DNA of 64,000 nucleotides, from assembly GCA_019748195.1 (NCBI GenBank), contig JAIEPW010000129.1, positions 1 through 64,000 of the forward strand. The letters are read 5' to 3'. This document shows positions 9,901 to 16,984 of this stretch, in pieces; the stretch's first letter is position 1; every line of letters begins with the position of its first letter. The notes below the pieces were generated by a model. It saw only the letters and a list, made by a program, of their open reading frames with translations, did no database searches and had not been told where the DNA came from. This DNA is from Bryobacteraceae bacterium (lineage in GTDB: Bacteria; Acidobacteriota; Terriglobia; Bryobacterales; Bryobacteraceae). Made by a program: the position numbers and the translations under genes.

Positions 9901-10115
9901 TCGCCCTGTTCGCCGAGGCCTTCAACGTTTTCAACATCGCCAACCTGCAGGGCTTCAACTACAACGTGAACGGAAACCGGGTGGGGTTCCGCCCGGATGG
10001 CGTGACGCCGATCGTGTTGAATCCGGCGTTCGGGCAGCCGACGCAGCGAGCCGGCCAAGTGTTCGGATCGGGCGGTCCGAGGGCGTTCCAGCTTGCGGCG
10101 CGCTTCAACTTCTGA
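6912..10115 (+). CDS. Oar-like TonB-dependent receptor with carboxypeptidase-regulatory domain
   Basis: A 1067-residue outer-membrane protein with a clear signal peptide (CVLALLGLLMMFPARSFGQ). Next come a carboxypeptidase-regulatory-like beta-sandwich (about 27-110: GLITDESGAVIPGATIRVVN, TTSADFRMQVG), a plug domain (about 120-235, with RKQIQDLPLNGRSFLQL and TGAVNIVTRTGSNDFHGSGYFF) and a long barrel ending in aromatic residues (AFQLAARFNF). This architecture is greatly expanded in Acidobacteria (the Oar/CarboxypepD_reg family) and is thought to take up polymers or other large substrates. A start at the ATG 10 bases after GGAGG is well supported. Nothing in the neighbouring genes reveals the ligand: the next gene is prfB and the previous one a CoA enzyme. 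Length is normal for the acidobacterial family. Confidence 0.92.
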   Translation: MRFARRGCVLALLGLLMMFPARSFGQTAAGSVAGLITDESGAVIPGATIRVVNKQTGAARTLTSAADGVFRAELLQAGEYEIRVEAQGFRSAVRAATVATGATTSADFRMQVGAAAETVTVEGAAAQISYDSNKIDGVVTRKQIQDLPLNGRSFLQLAFLEPGVTVSTGSTSQYNSQFSVSVLGANDRRTAIAVDGGNIRNPIEGQSSQNFSQEVVQEFQLSSVNFDLSTGNSATGAVNIVTRTGSNDFHGSGYFFFRDQNMAGYPALVRDPRNPEPPFARRQSGFWVGGPMWKDRAFFFFNMEHNNQDSVVTFQPNQPSVQPLAQNATSPYTGTQLSPRWDFRINDKHNMFLRYSQDRNKAFGPAGGAQDPTNWLVNTNWALQSMLGVTSTLSSTLVNDARFQFAYWNNRNLFPEASDCPSCIALDLPQISIAGTNVVLGHTQNATQGRDIRTYQLVDNMTWQKGAHRMKFGGEWQLTDISGFWGFCDPACVTVYSPELVRSLTPSIQVPSVIRSLNDVLQLPVLGVNVGFGAPDQPQPFQLDRARYNHRFHFYWQDSWRIKPRFTLNYGLGWQAETNLANHDLDKPAYLAPIVGGGDNLKPTKRDWNNFSPAIGFAWQLDKSAKTVLRAGSGIFYDSNFLWQRLNERTLLGPRGNGRQNIAGAFIPNFQSGIPGVAVGRPLDFQNVPTEFRLGNFMNQLGQIGSFLGQQFAPNFSDLSIRGIDLAKSASGFSTIFPRDYPVMYGLHYNIGVQRELMKDLVVTADFVMRQFNRLNYLDFGVAPDANRFQSARGPVIPQCVGAQSQDPRAQCSTGPIQYRIPGARSLYRGLLIKADKRFSRRHQFTISYALQDRVSVDGIINKENWMETYSTAGPRHVLNISGIVDLPWGFQFSFISAMASRSPVTATISNIDLDGDGTNASPLPGIAWNRLNRDAGVQDLRQAVADFNTNFAGRRTPRNQLIPEIRLPENFDLGDFFSSQDIRVTKFFTFRERYRIALFAEAFNVFNIANLQGFNYNVNGNRVGFRPDGVTPIVLNPAFGQPTQRAGQVFGSGGPRAFQLAARFNF

Positions 10116-10240
10116 GTCCGGGCGGACTCCCGTTGAAGGGCCACGGCCAAAGCGTTCGTCAACCGCCGGAGCGGGAACGCGCTTCCACCGGGCGCCGGCC
10201 TTGCCCTCTGAAAACCGTCGCTGCTTGCTAGAATACGGTT

Positions 10241-11369
10241 GTGACCCTCGACGAACTCGATCGTCAATACGCATCGCTCCGCGCGCAAGCTCAGGCCGTG
10301 CGGAGCTATCTTTGACGCCCCCAAGAAACGAACGGAACTGGCCAAGATTGAAGAACTGATCTCCGCCGGCGACTTCTGGAATGACCAGGAGAAGTCGCAG
10401 AAGGTGATGCAGGATCGCAAACGCCTGGAAAAAGGACTCGCGGATGAAGCCGAGCTGGCGCGGCTGACCGAGGATCTGGACACCATGTTCGAGCTCGCCC
10501 GCGAAGGCGAAAGCGTCCTGCCGGACATCGAGCGCGAGATGTCCAGCTACTCCCACCGCGTCGAACAACTGGAAACCTTGATGCTCCTGTCCGGAGCCAA
10601 CGACGGGCGCAGCGCGATCGTCGTCATCCATCCAGGCGCGGGAGGAACCGAAAGCCAGGACTGGGCGGAGATGCTGATGCGCATGTACCTGCGCTGGGCG
10701 GAACGCACCGGGATGGAGGCGATTGTCACCGATGAGCAGCCGGGGGAAGGCGCGGGGATCAAATCCGCCACCCTGGAAGTAAACGGCGAGAACGCGTACG
10801 GAATGCTCCAGAGCGAAGTCGGCGTGCACCGGCTGGTGCGGATCTCGCCCTTCGACGCGAACGCGCGGCGGCACACCTCGTTTGCCAGCGTCTTCTGCTA
10901 CCCGCAGGTGGATGAGGACGTGAAGATTGACGTGAAACCGGAAGATCTGAAAGTGGACGTGTTCCGCGCGTCGGGCGCGGGCGGCCAGCACGTGAACCGG
11001 ACCGAATCGGCGGTCCGCATGACGCACCTGCCCACGGGGATCGTGGTCCAGTGCCAGAATGAACGGTCCCAGCACAAGAATCGCGCCAGCGCGCTGAAGC
11101 AGATGAAGGCGCGCCTCTATGAGCACGAGATGGAGAAGAAGCGCGAGGCGGAACGGAAGCTGGAGGATACCAAGCTGGAGATCAACTTCGGCAGCCAGAT
11201 CCGCAGCTACGTTCTGGCGCCGTACCGGCTGATCAAGGATCACCGCACCAAGCTCGCGGTAGGCGATGTGGACCGCGTGCTTGACGGCGATCTGGAGCCG
11301 CTGATGCATGCCTACCTGGTGTGGAAGAAAACCGGCAAGACCGCCGGGGACGACAAAGACATCGACTGA
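10241..11369 (+). CDS. prfB: Peptide chain release factor 2, expressed by programmed +1 frameshift
   Basis: RF2 recognises UGA and UAA stop codons and triggers hydrolysis of the finished peptide. Translation starts at GTG 10241 and meets an in-frame TGA at 10313-10315 after 24 codons. A +1 shift on CTT-TGA-C continues in the main frame from GAC 10314 to the TGA at 11367-11369, giving 375 residues, the usual RF2 length. The RF2 anticodon-like tripeptide SPF (RISPFDANARRHTS) and the catalytic GGQ (GAGGQHVNRTESAVR) are both present. An annotation that starts at the downstream ATG 10404 would lose 54 residues. The gene is followed at 1-bp spacing by the Sua5-type gene, so the two are probably co-transcribed with a shared role in translation. 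Confidence 0.95.
10301..10316 (+). other. RF2 programmed frameshift site
   Basis: The bases read CGGAGCTATCTTTGAC. A Shine-Dalgarno-like GGAG (10302-10305) precedes the slippery CTT and the in-frame TGA followed by C. This is the well-known autoregulatory arrangement: when RF2 is scarce the ribosome pauses at UGA and shifts forward one base. The internal Shine-Dalgarno is shorter and one base farther away than the common AGGGGGTAT form. Confidence 0.93.
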
Positions 11370-11370
11370 C

Positions 11371-12273
11371 GTGAGCCACGACGAGATCCGGCAGGCCGCG
11401 CAGGTGATCCGCTCGGGCGGGATGGTCGGTTTCCCCACGGAAACGGTATACGGACTGGGCGCGAACGCGCTGGATGCCGCGGCGGTGCGGCGCGTTTTCG
11501 AAGCGAAGGGCAGGCCTTCCACCAGCCCGCTGATCGTTCACGCGGACTCCATCGCGATGGCGAAGTCGCTGGTGGCGGAATGGCCGCGGGAGGCGCAGGA
11601 GCTCGCCGAAGCCTATTGGCCGGGACCGCTGACGCTGGTGTTGAAGAAATCGGACGCCGTTCCCCTGGAAGTGACCGGCGGTCTTCAAACGGTCGGTGTC
11701 CGCGTGCCGGACCATGGCGTCGCCCTGGCGCTGATTCGGGAAGCGGGGGTGCCGCTCGCGGGCCCCAGCGCGAACCGGTTCACCGAACTTTCGCCGACGA
11801 CGGCGGATCACGTGCGGCGCGGTTTTCCAGGGATGATGGTGCTGGACGGCGGGCCTTGCGAGGTGGGCATCGAATCGACGGTAGTCTCGCTGGCGCATGG
11901 CCGCCCGGTGTTGCTCCGGCCCGGCATGATCTCGCTGGGGGATCTGGCGCCGGAATCGCCGCCCGCGGCGGGCTCGCATCCTTCGCCGGGAATGCATCCG
12001 CGGCACTACAGCCCTCGCACTCCGGTGGCTCTAACGGATCAGCCGCCGGCTGGGTCGGCGTACCTGTGGTGGCGGCGGAATCGATCCGGCGTGCAGGAAG
12101 TCCCGATGCCTTCCACGGCGCGCGAATACGCCGCGCGGCTTTATGCCGCGCTCCATGAGGCGGACGGGATGGGCGTTCCCCTAATCGCGGTAGAGCCGGT
12201 GCCCGGATCGCCCGAGTGGACCGCGATCCGCGACCGGCTGCAGCGCGCGGCCAGCCCCTCCGCTACACTGTGA
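11371..12273 (+). CDS. L-threonylcarbamoyladenylate synthase (Sua5/YwlC type)
   Basis: Makes threonylcarbamoyl-AMP from threonine, bicarbonate and ATP, the first step of t6A37 modification of ANN-decoding tRNAs. Start taken at GTG 11371, one base after the prfB stop; an upstream in-frame start inside prfB would add an unlikely tail. The 300 residues contain the YrdC-type core (GGMVGFPTETVYGLGANA near 17-34, KGRPSTSPLIVH near 47-58, VGVRVPDHGVALAL, LAGPSANRFTELSPTTADHV, ESTVVSLAHGRPVLLRPGMI). A C-terminal Sua5 extension of about 100 residues begins after PGMHPRHYSPRTPV. That length makes it Sua5-like rather than the short TsaC. The tsaB, tsaD and tsaE genes are not in the window. Confidence 0.93.
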   Translation: MSHDEIRQAAQVIRSGGMVGFPTETVYGLGANALDAAAVRRVFEAKGRPSTSPLIVHADSIAMAKSLVAEWPREAQELAEAYWPGPLTLVLKKSDAVPLEVTGGLQTVGVRVPDHGVALALIREAGVPLAGPSANRFTELSPTTADHVRRGFPGMMVLDGGPCEVGIESTVVSLAHGRPVLLRPGMISLGDLAPESPPAAGSHPSPGMHPRHYSPRTPVALTDQPPAGSAYLWWRRNRSGVQEVPMPSTAREYAARLYAALHEADGMGVPLIAVEPVPGSPEWTAIRDRLQRAASPSATL

Positions 12274-12276
12274 GCG

Positions 12277-12756
12277 ATGTACGACCGATCCGTCTTCTCC
12301 CCTGAGGAATGGCAACTGCTGTCCCGCGCTCCCATGATGGCTGTCAGTGCGGTCATTTTCGCCGATAAAGGCGGCATGATGTCGATGCTCAAGGAGATGA
12401 TGGCGGTGCTCAGCCGCCTGCAGCAACTCGCCAAGGAGGCTCCCAACGAGTTCATTCGCGCGGTGGTGGAGGATCTGAACAAGCCCGATGCGATCGAGTT
12501 GCCGAAAAAGGTCCGCGAGGAGAACATGCCGGCGCTTCTTCGCAAGAACGCGCTGGCCGATTGCCGCGAGGCTTCCCGCCTGGTTTCATCGCGGCTTTCG
12601 CTGGAGGATGGGATCGCGTACCGGGCGCTGGTGATGGAGTGCGCGCAAAAAGCCGCCGAAGCTTCGAAAGAGGGAGGCTTTCTCGGCTTCGGCGGAGTGC
12701 TGGTAAGTCCGGAGGAGGAGAAGATGCTCGCGGAAATCCGATCCGCTCTCAGTTAG
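12277..12756 (+). CDS. Conserved-looking hypothetical protein
   Basis: A 159-residue soluble protein I do not recognise. It begins 3 bp after the Sua5 stop codon, so it is very likely in the same transcript. It is predicted mainly alpha-helical, with a methionine-rich stretch near 35-50 (GGMMSMLKEMMAV), charged helices, and a glycine-rich loop before the end (EGGFLGFGGVLVSPEEEKML). No signal peptide, membrane segment or metal-binding motif is visible. The C-terminal segment with glycine pair and acidic helix, and the central DCREASRL region, recall small cytoplasmic helical-bundle proteins. That gives no function. Its 3' end overlaps the convergent PEP-CTERM gene by 8 bp. Real gene status is supported by start spacing and codon usage. 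Confidence 0.75.
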   Translation: MYDRSVFSPEEWQLLSRAPMMAVSAVIFADKGGMMSMLKEMMAVLSRLQQLAKEAPNEFIRAVVEDLNKPDAIELPKKVREENMPALLRKNALADCREASRLVSSRLSLEDGIAYRALVMECAQKAAEASKEGGFLGFGGVLVSPEEEKMLAEIRSALS

Positions 12757-13438
12757 CTCCGCGCCGGCGGAGCAGCCCGGCCGCGATCAACCCAAGGCTC
12801 GCGGTGAGATAGGTGGAAGGCTCGGGCACGGTTTCCGGGTCGTCGAGGTCGCGATCCAGAGCGAAGCCCGTGTACATGATTCCGAACGGTCCGTAGGCGC
12901 GCTGGAAAACCTCCATGCGAATTGCGTAGGTTCCGGGTCCGGCGTCCAGGCCCGCCAGGCTCAGGGTGACGAACTCGGCGGGCTCGCAACCCAGCGGTCC
13001 GTTCGCGCAGGCGCCGTCCTGAATGGGATTGGCCGCGTGCAGCTTCACGGAAACGCCGTTCGGGCGATCGAGCCAGATTGTCGCCGTGTCGTCCGCCCAG
13101 AAGGTCACCGTTCCGCCAACCAGTTCCGTGTTCACCACAAACGCTTCCTGAAACACGGCGGTCGGCGTAGCGTTGGTCAGGTCCGTTCCGTGAACGTTGG
13201 GAGGGCTGAATACCGGTATCCATCCGCCAGTGGTGGAAAGGTAGGAGATCCAGAAGTAGTCCGCTCCGTTCGGTTGCCAATAAGGATGTACATCGATGAA
13301 TTGATTCGCCCCGGTCTGGTTGTTGCTTTCGGTGGCGCTGCGATCGCTGTTCAACTGAATTGGCCCGGCTTGGAGCTGGGTTCCGGCAAATGTCACGAAC
13401 AGGATCATCGCCGCGGGGAAGATTTGTTGGAACGTCAT
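12749..13438 (-). CDS. PEP-CTERM sorting-domain exported protein
   Basis: A 229-residue exported protein. The start chosen is the ATG at 13436-13438, because a hydrophobic signal (FPAAMILFVTFAGTQLQAG) follows directly; an upstream in-frame start would bury it. The C-terminus has the complete PEP-CTERM tripartite signal: VPEPST, a hydrophobic helix (YLTASLGLIAAGLL), then basic RRRGAN. Such proteins are processed by an exosortase, encoded elsewhere, and go to the cell surface or exopolysaccharide matrix. The middle is beta-rich, with WFWADDTATIWLD-like and GTYAIRMEVFQ strands resembling a jelly-roll carbohydrate-binding or lectin-like fold. This last point is inference. It is a single-gene unit, convergent with the unknown gene at 12277 and divergent from the UlaG-like gene. 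Confidence 0.85.
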   Translation of the reverse strand: MTFQQIFPAAMILFVTFAGTQLQAGPIQLNSDRSATESNNQTGANQFIDVHPYWQPNGADYFWISYLSTTGGWIPVFSPPNVHGTDLTNATPTAVFQEAFVVNTELVGGTVTFWADDTATIWLDRPNGVSVKLHAANPIQDGACANGPLGCEPAEFVTLSLAGLDAGPGTYAIRMEVFQRAYGPFGIMYTGFALDRDLDDPETVPEPSTYLTASLGLIAAGLLRRRGAN

Positions 13439-13664
13439 ATCCACTCTCCGTATCCAGGTTGCGGCCGCTGCCGGGCACTGGACAACGTTACGGTCGTTCC
13501 CTTTTTCTAGTACTGAAATGTCGTGTGGTTCTAGTAACAAGAGAGGAGAACGGGCTTAGTGTAGGGTAAAGCCTGGATGCACGCCAGAGGATGTCTAAGT
13601 AAGTTTCTGTACTCTTCGTACTACATCGGTCCTACCGTGGTAAGGCAAGATAGAATACAAACTC

Positions 13665-14468
13665 GTGCTGGAACCTTACCGGAGCGGCCTCGAACTCATC
13701 GAGGAGATCGATACCACGCTGGCGATGACACCGACCCTGTGGTGGCTGGGTCACGCTGGTTTTGTGATTCGATTCGCCACCATGACGTTTTACGTCGACC
13801 CTTGTCTGTCGGACCTGGCGCACCGGGTGCGGGTGGCCCGGGCCCCTTTGAGCGGGGCGGAGATCCGACATGCGGATCTCATCCTGTGCACGCAAGCCTC
13901 GCCGGATCATATGGATGCAACGGCTTTGCCGGGGCTGCTCGATGCCTCCCGCAGGGCTCGCGTGGTCCTTCCCAAGAGCGCGGCAGCGGCTGGGCAGGCG
14001 CGAGGCATCCCGCTGCATCGGATGACCACCACCGACGCGGATCTGCGGGTGGAGTACTTCAAGATGGGGCAGTACGGACGGGTTTACTCAATCCCCTCCG
14101 CCGCCCCGAACCTCGACTGGTCGGCGGAGGGGGGATATCCCTATCTCGGGTACCTGATCCGGTTCGGTCATTGGACCATTTATCACGCCGGGCACACCGT
14201 CCGGTACGAGGGGATGGCGGATCGCCTGCGGCCATATAACGTGAATATCGCCCTGCTGCCGATCAGCGGCTCCACCTTGCGGGTGAATGAAGCCGCGCAG
14301 CTTGCCGCCGACATCGGCGCGCAATGGCTGGTGCCCATGCATTATGGGACGTTCAGCGATGAAGATCCCAACGCGGAAAGCCGCTTCGTCCAGCACATGC
14401 TGGGTCACCGCCCGGAACAAGGGTTCAAGGTCTTTCAGGTTGGCGAGAAGTGGACGGTGCCGGAGTAG
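13665..14468 (+). CDS. UlaG-like metallo-beta-lactamase-fold protein with degenerate metal site
   Basis: A 267-residue protein starting at GTG 13665. Fold motifs of the UlaG/RomA branch are clear: LWWLGHAGFVIRF near 26-38, FYVDPCLS near 43-50, WTIYHAGHTVRYEGM near 170-184, NIALLPISG and WLVPMHYGTFSDEDPN. The usual HxHxDH metal motif is replaced by QASPDH near residue 84-89, losing the first two histidines while keeping Asp and the last His. The later histidines (YHAGHT, MHYGTF) are retained. The protein may bind a single metal, have altered chemistry, or be a binding protein rather than a hydrolase. It stands alone and its end overlaps the convergent gene by 44 bp. Fold assignment is firm; activity uncertain. 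Confidence 0.8.
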   Translation: MLEPYRSGLELIEEIDTTLAMTPTLWWLGHAGFVIRFATMTFYVDPCLSDLAHRVRVARAPLSGAEIRHADLILCTQASPDHMDATALPGLLDASRRARVVLPKSAAAAGQARGIPLHRMTTTDADLRVEYFKMGQYGRVYSIPSAAPNLDWSAEGGYPYLGYLIRFGHWTIYHAGHTVRYEGMADRLRPYNVNIALLPISGSTLRVNEAAQLAADIGAQWLVPMHYGTFSDEDPNAESRFVQHMLGHRPEQGFKVFQVGEKWTVPE

Positions 14469-16344
14469 CGGACCACCTAAGGACTGCCCGGTATCGATCC
14501 GCGCCTCGGGCGGGGTCATCGATCCGCACGATGGCCTCGAAGCCGTTGGCGAGGTCCGGCGCCTGTTCCAGGATCACCTTGCCCCGGCCCTGCGTGCGCT
14601 CCACGGTCACGCTCCAGCCGGCTGCGTCCGGCAGCGAGGCGGAACAGCGGGCCGACGTTTCGGACGCGGGTTCGCCGCTCACGGTGCGGAAATCGGCGGC
14701 TGAGCCCCGGATCGCGATCCGCACCACGCCGTCCACTCGCGATTCCAATTCGCAGGCGCCTGGAACCGCCTGCCGCACCGGATCTCCCCACCCCGAGGGC
14801 GCCGCTTCCAGGGGCGCCGCGCCTCCCCGCGCCGGGGGAGCCATTTCTCCGCGGCTGACCGGCGCGGGCGAGACAATTCCGCGCGCGCCTGCCTGCGCGG
14901 GCGGAGTCCACCGGTCGTCCAGGTACGGATTGAACGTATAGGTCAGCGAATACGGACCTGGCGGGAAGGTCAGGTTGCGCGACATCGCGTAGGCCGGATC
15001 CAGCCCCCACTGCCCGGTCCCCAGCACCCTGCGATCCTTTGTCCGCTTATCGTGCCAGCCCCAAAAGGGCTTGGCCTTATTGGCCGCCTGAGCACGCCCG
15101 TAAAACGACCCCGCCACCGCGGCGCCGCTGGCGATCCCGGGACGCCCTCCCAGGGGCATATACGAATAAAACGCGTCGAAGGTGTTCTCCTTCCAACCGT
15201 TCTGACGAGCCTTGGTCCACCACTCCTCGTAGATGGGCAGCAAGTCGTAGCCCACCATGCGATCATTGGCGTGTTTCGGCCGCTCCGCGATCCCCTTGTA
15301 CACGTAGGTGACGCCCGTGTTCTGCCGGAAGTCCATGCGCTGCGGATCGAAGAGTGACGCGCGCGCCGTCGCGCCCAGCACGCCGTGCCCGCCCCCTTCG
15401 ATGAAAACCACCGGGTGCGAATCGTCGTGCATCGCGATGGCTCCATCGATATCGTGCACGCCGTTGCGAATGCCCCGGTCGGCCGTGAAGGAGTAGATGT
15501 TGTCGTGGGCCAGCGTTTCCATCGCCTCCAGTTTTCCGAACTCGGAGCCGTCCTTCCGCACGGCCAGGATCAGGCCCTCGTTGTCATTCTCATGGCATGT
15601 GCCGACGACGCAGTTGTCGGAGTAATCGCGGGCATGGAAGAAGTTGTAGTGCAGGAACCAGTGGGAGTCGGTCTCCATCACGGCGTAATGGACGTAGGCC
15701 TGCGAGGTTCCCTTGTCGATGTTCTCCCAATTATTGCCGCCGTCCCAGTCATTGTCGTAATCGAAACGCGCCAGGTAGTCGCTTTTCGGCTGGAACCAGG
15801 TTTCCTGGGCGACGACCGGGGCGTATTGCTCCACCAGCCTGCGATACGGATCCCGCGATGGCGCGGCGGGAGGGAACGTCACCTGCTCGGCCGGCCGTCC
15901 CGGCGGAGCTGTATTTGTAACCACGATGTCCACGAACTGCTTGAGCCCGTTCGCGTCCACCTCTACCCGATAGGCGCCTTCCTTTTCCGGCGCGGTATAC
16001 AACACCGAGTCTTTCACGGTGTACTGGCCGACGCCGCGCGAGAGTATCTCCTGCCAGCCGGTGCGGGTTTGCAGGAACGGCTCGTCGTCCTGGCCCTGAT
16101 ACAAGAAGGGTTTCGAAAGCCAGCCCCCGTTGACGCGCAGGCTGCCCATCGGCGCCTGAATTCTTCCGGACTTCTCTACTCCTTGGGAATCCGTCGCTTT
16201 TCCATACGATCTTTGCTGGATTACGGCGCTCTCGCCAGGACGGATCCGGCGGTCCGCGGGTTCCACGCGCAGGCGGATCTCGGTAATGGTCTGGGCGGCC
16301 AGAGGCGCGAGGCACAGCGAAAACACCAGGGCGGCCTGTCTCAT
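14425..16344 (-). CDS. Large secreted protein of unknown function
   Basis: A 639-residue exported protein with a signal peptide (AALVFSLCLAPLAAQ). Two Ig-like or beta-sandwich segments seem to fill about 20-185. The following core is rich in aromatic and acidic residues: QYAPVVAQETWFQPKSDY, FDYDNDWDGGNNWEN, YAVMETDSHWFLHYNFFHARDYSD, HENDNEGLILAV and VVFIEGGGHGVLG. These D/N/E/H-rich stretches suggest a metal-binding or hydrolase-like centre. The core loosely recalls Vps62-related secreted proteins of fungi and bacteria, but I cannot confirm this. Residues 505-545 are a low-complexity Pro/Ala/Gly linker, followed by a short C-terminal beta domain. No operon partner is evident. The last 44 bp overlap the convergent UlaG-like gene, which leaves the exact C-terminus slightly doubtful. 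Confidence 0.75.
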   Translation of the reverse strand: MRQAALVFSLCLAPLAAQTITEIRLRVEPADRRIRPGESAVIQQRSYGKATDSQGVEKSGRIQAPMGSLRVNGGWLSKPFLYQGQDDEPFLQTRTGWQEILSRGVGQYTVKDSVLYTAPEKEGAYRVEVDANGLKQFVDIVVTNTAPPGRPAEQVTFPPAAPSRDPYRRLVEQYAPVVAQETWFQPKSDYLARFDYDNDWDGGNNWENIDKGTSQAYVHYAVMETDSHWFLHYNFFHARDYSDNCVVGTCHENDNEGLILAVRKDGSEFGKLEAMETLAHDNIYSFTADRGIRNGVHDIDGAIAMHDDSHPVVFIEGGGHGVLGATARASLFDPQRMDFRQNTGVTYVYKGIAERPKHANDRMVGYDLLPIYEEWWTKARQNGWKENTFDAFYSYMPLGGRPGIASGAAVAGSFYGRAQAANKAKPFWGWHDKRTKDRRVLGTGQWGLDPAYAMSRNLTFPPGPYSLTYTFNPYLDDRWTPPAQAGARGIVSPAPVSRGEMAPPARGGAAPLEAAPSGWGDPVRQAVPGACELESRVDGVVRIAIRGSAADFRTVSGEPASETSARCSASLPDAAGWSVTVERTQGRGKVILEQAPDLANGFEAIVRIDDPARGADRYRAVLRWSATPAPSTSRQPERP

Positions 16345-16385
16345 ATGCGACAGTATAGACGGCTGGCGAGAGAATAAATCGTACG

Positions 16386-16928
16386 CTAATCCGCCGTCGC
16401 GCGGTCGGTGAGCAGCTTTCCGTTCTCGAACTTGTATTGAATCAACGTTTGCGGGTTGTCACCCTCCATGACGAACCGCTTCCCCGGACCGAACATCTGC
16501 TTCAGTTGCGACGCATCGCACGTCGGCAGAAACGCTCGCAGCACGCGTGGATCGTAGTACCGGAAGACGAGCTTGCGTCCGGTTTCGTCGTTGACGCGGA
16601 GCAGCGTTCGCAGGTGCTTGCGCACCTCCGCCAGCGTGGTTTCCGCCTGGAAGTAGACGCCCCAGCTTTGCCCCCAGGAACGCGAGATCAGCTCCCGTAC
16701 GAAGGGATCGTGAGCGTCCTCCAGCCGGACCAGGTGGGGGGCGGCGCGCTCCAGATCCGGGTGCAGGGTTCCGGCATACAGGCAGCACTTCTCACCGCCG
16801 TAGCCGGAAACCATCTGATAGATCTGTTCCTCGCGGGCGCCGTCGAGGATCGCCCACACCCGGATGGAATGCCTGGTGGGCCAGAGTCGGGCGGTGATCC
16901 AGTCCACGGCGGGCTTGACAGGGGTCAT
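16386..16928 (-). CDS. DUF4123-domain protein (T6SS effector-adaptor family), orphan
   Basis: A 180-residue soluble protein. The start chosen is ATG 16926-16928 with AAGGCGG as ribosome site; a TTG at 16970 would add 14 residues. The whole protein resembles DUF4123: WAILDGAREEQIYQM, CCLYAGTLHPDLERAAPHLV, the WGQSWGVYFQAE segment, LRTLLRVNDETGRKLVFRYYD and DPRVLRAFLPTCDASQLKQM, followed by FGPGKRFVMEGD. DUF4123 proteins usually act as adaptors that load effectors onto the VgrG spike of type VI secretion systems and sit beside vgrG and an effector gene. Neither is present here: the neighbours are an unknown secreted protein and a divergent asparaginase-family gene 56 bp away. Either the protein works in trans with a secretion locus elsewhere, or it has another role. 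Confidence 0.85.
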   Translation of the reverse strand: MTPVKPAVDWITARLWPTRHSIRVWAILDGAREEQIYQMVSGYGGEKCCLYAGTLHPDLERAAPHLVRLEDAHDPFVRELISRSWGQSWGVYFQAETTLAEVRKHLRTLLRVNDETGRKLVFRYYDPRVLRAFLPTCDASQLKQMFGPGKRFVMEGDNPQTLIQYKFENGKLLTDRATAD

Positions 16929-16984
16929 GAGTTTTCCGCCTTGCCAGTATACGGTATAGTGATTCGTCAAAGGACGACCCCACC

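Noticed and set aside
10093-10359. An independent 88-residue gene before prfB
   Set aside because: It overlaps the prfB start and frameshift site in another frame, and its translation has no protein-like character.
7305-11522. A 1405-codon open frame on the minus strand
   Set aside because: It is antisense to the TonB receptor and prfB, has arginine/histidine-rich composition and no known domain. It results from high GC and codon bias in the real genes.
13441-13664. Sigma-54 (-24/-12) promoter for the PEP-CTERM gene
   Set aside because: The closest GG/GC pair on the minus strand has 8 bases between instead of 10, so it does not fit.
16386-16928. A complete type VI secretion locus around DUF4123
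   Set aside because: None of the flanking genes resembles VgrG, Hcp, PAAR or sheath proteins.
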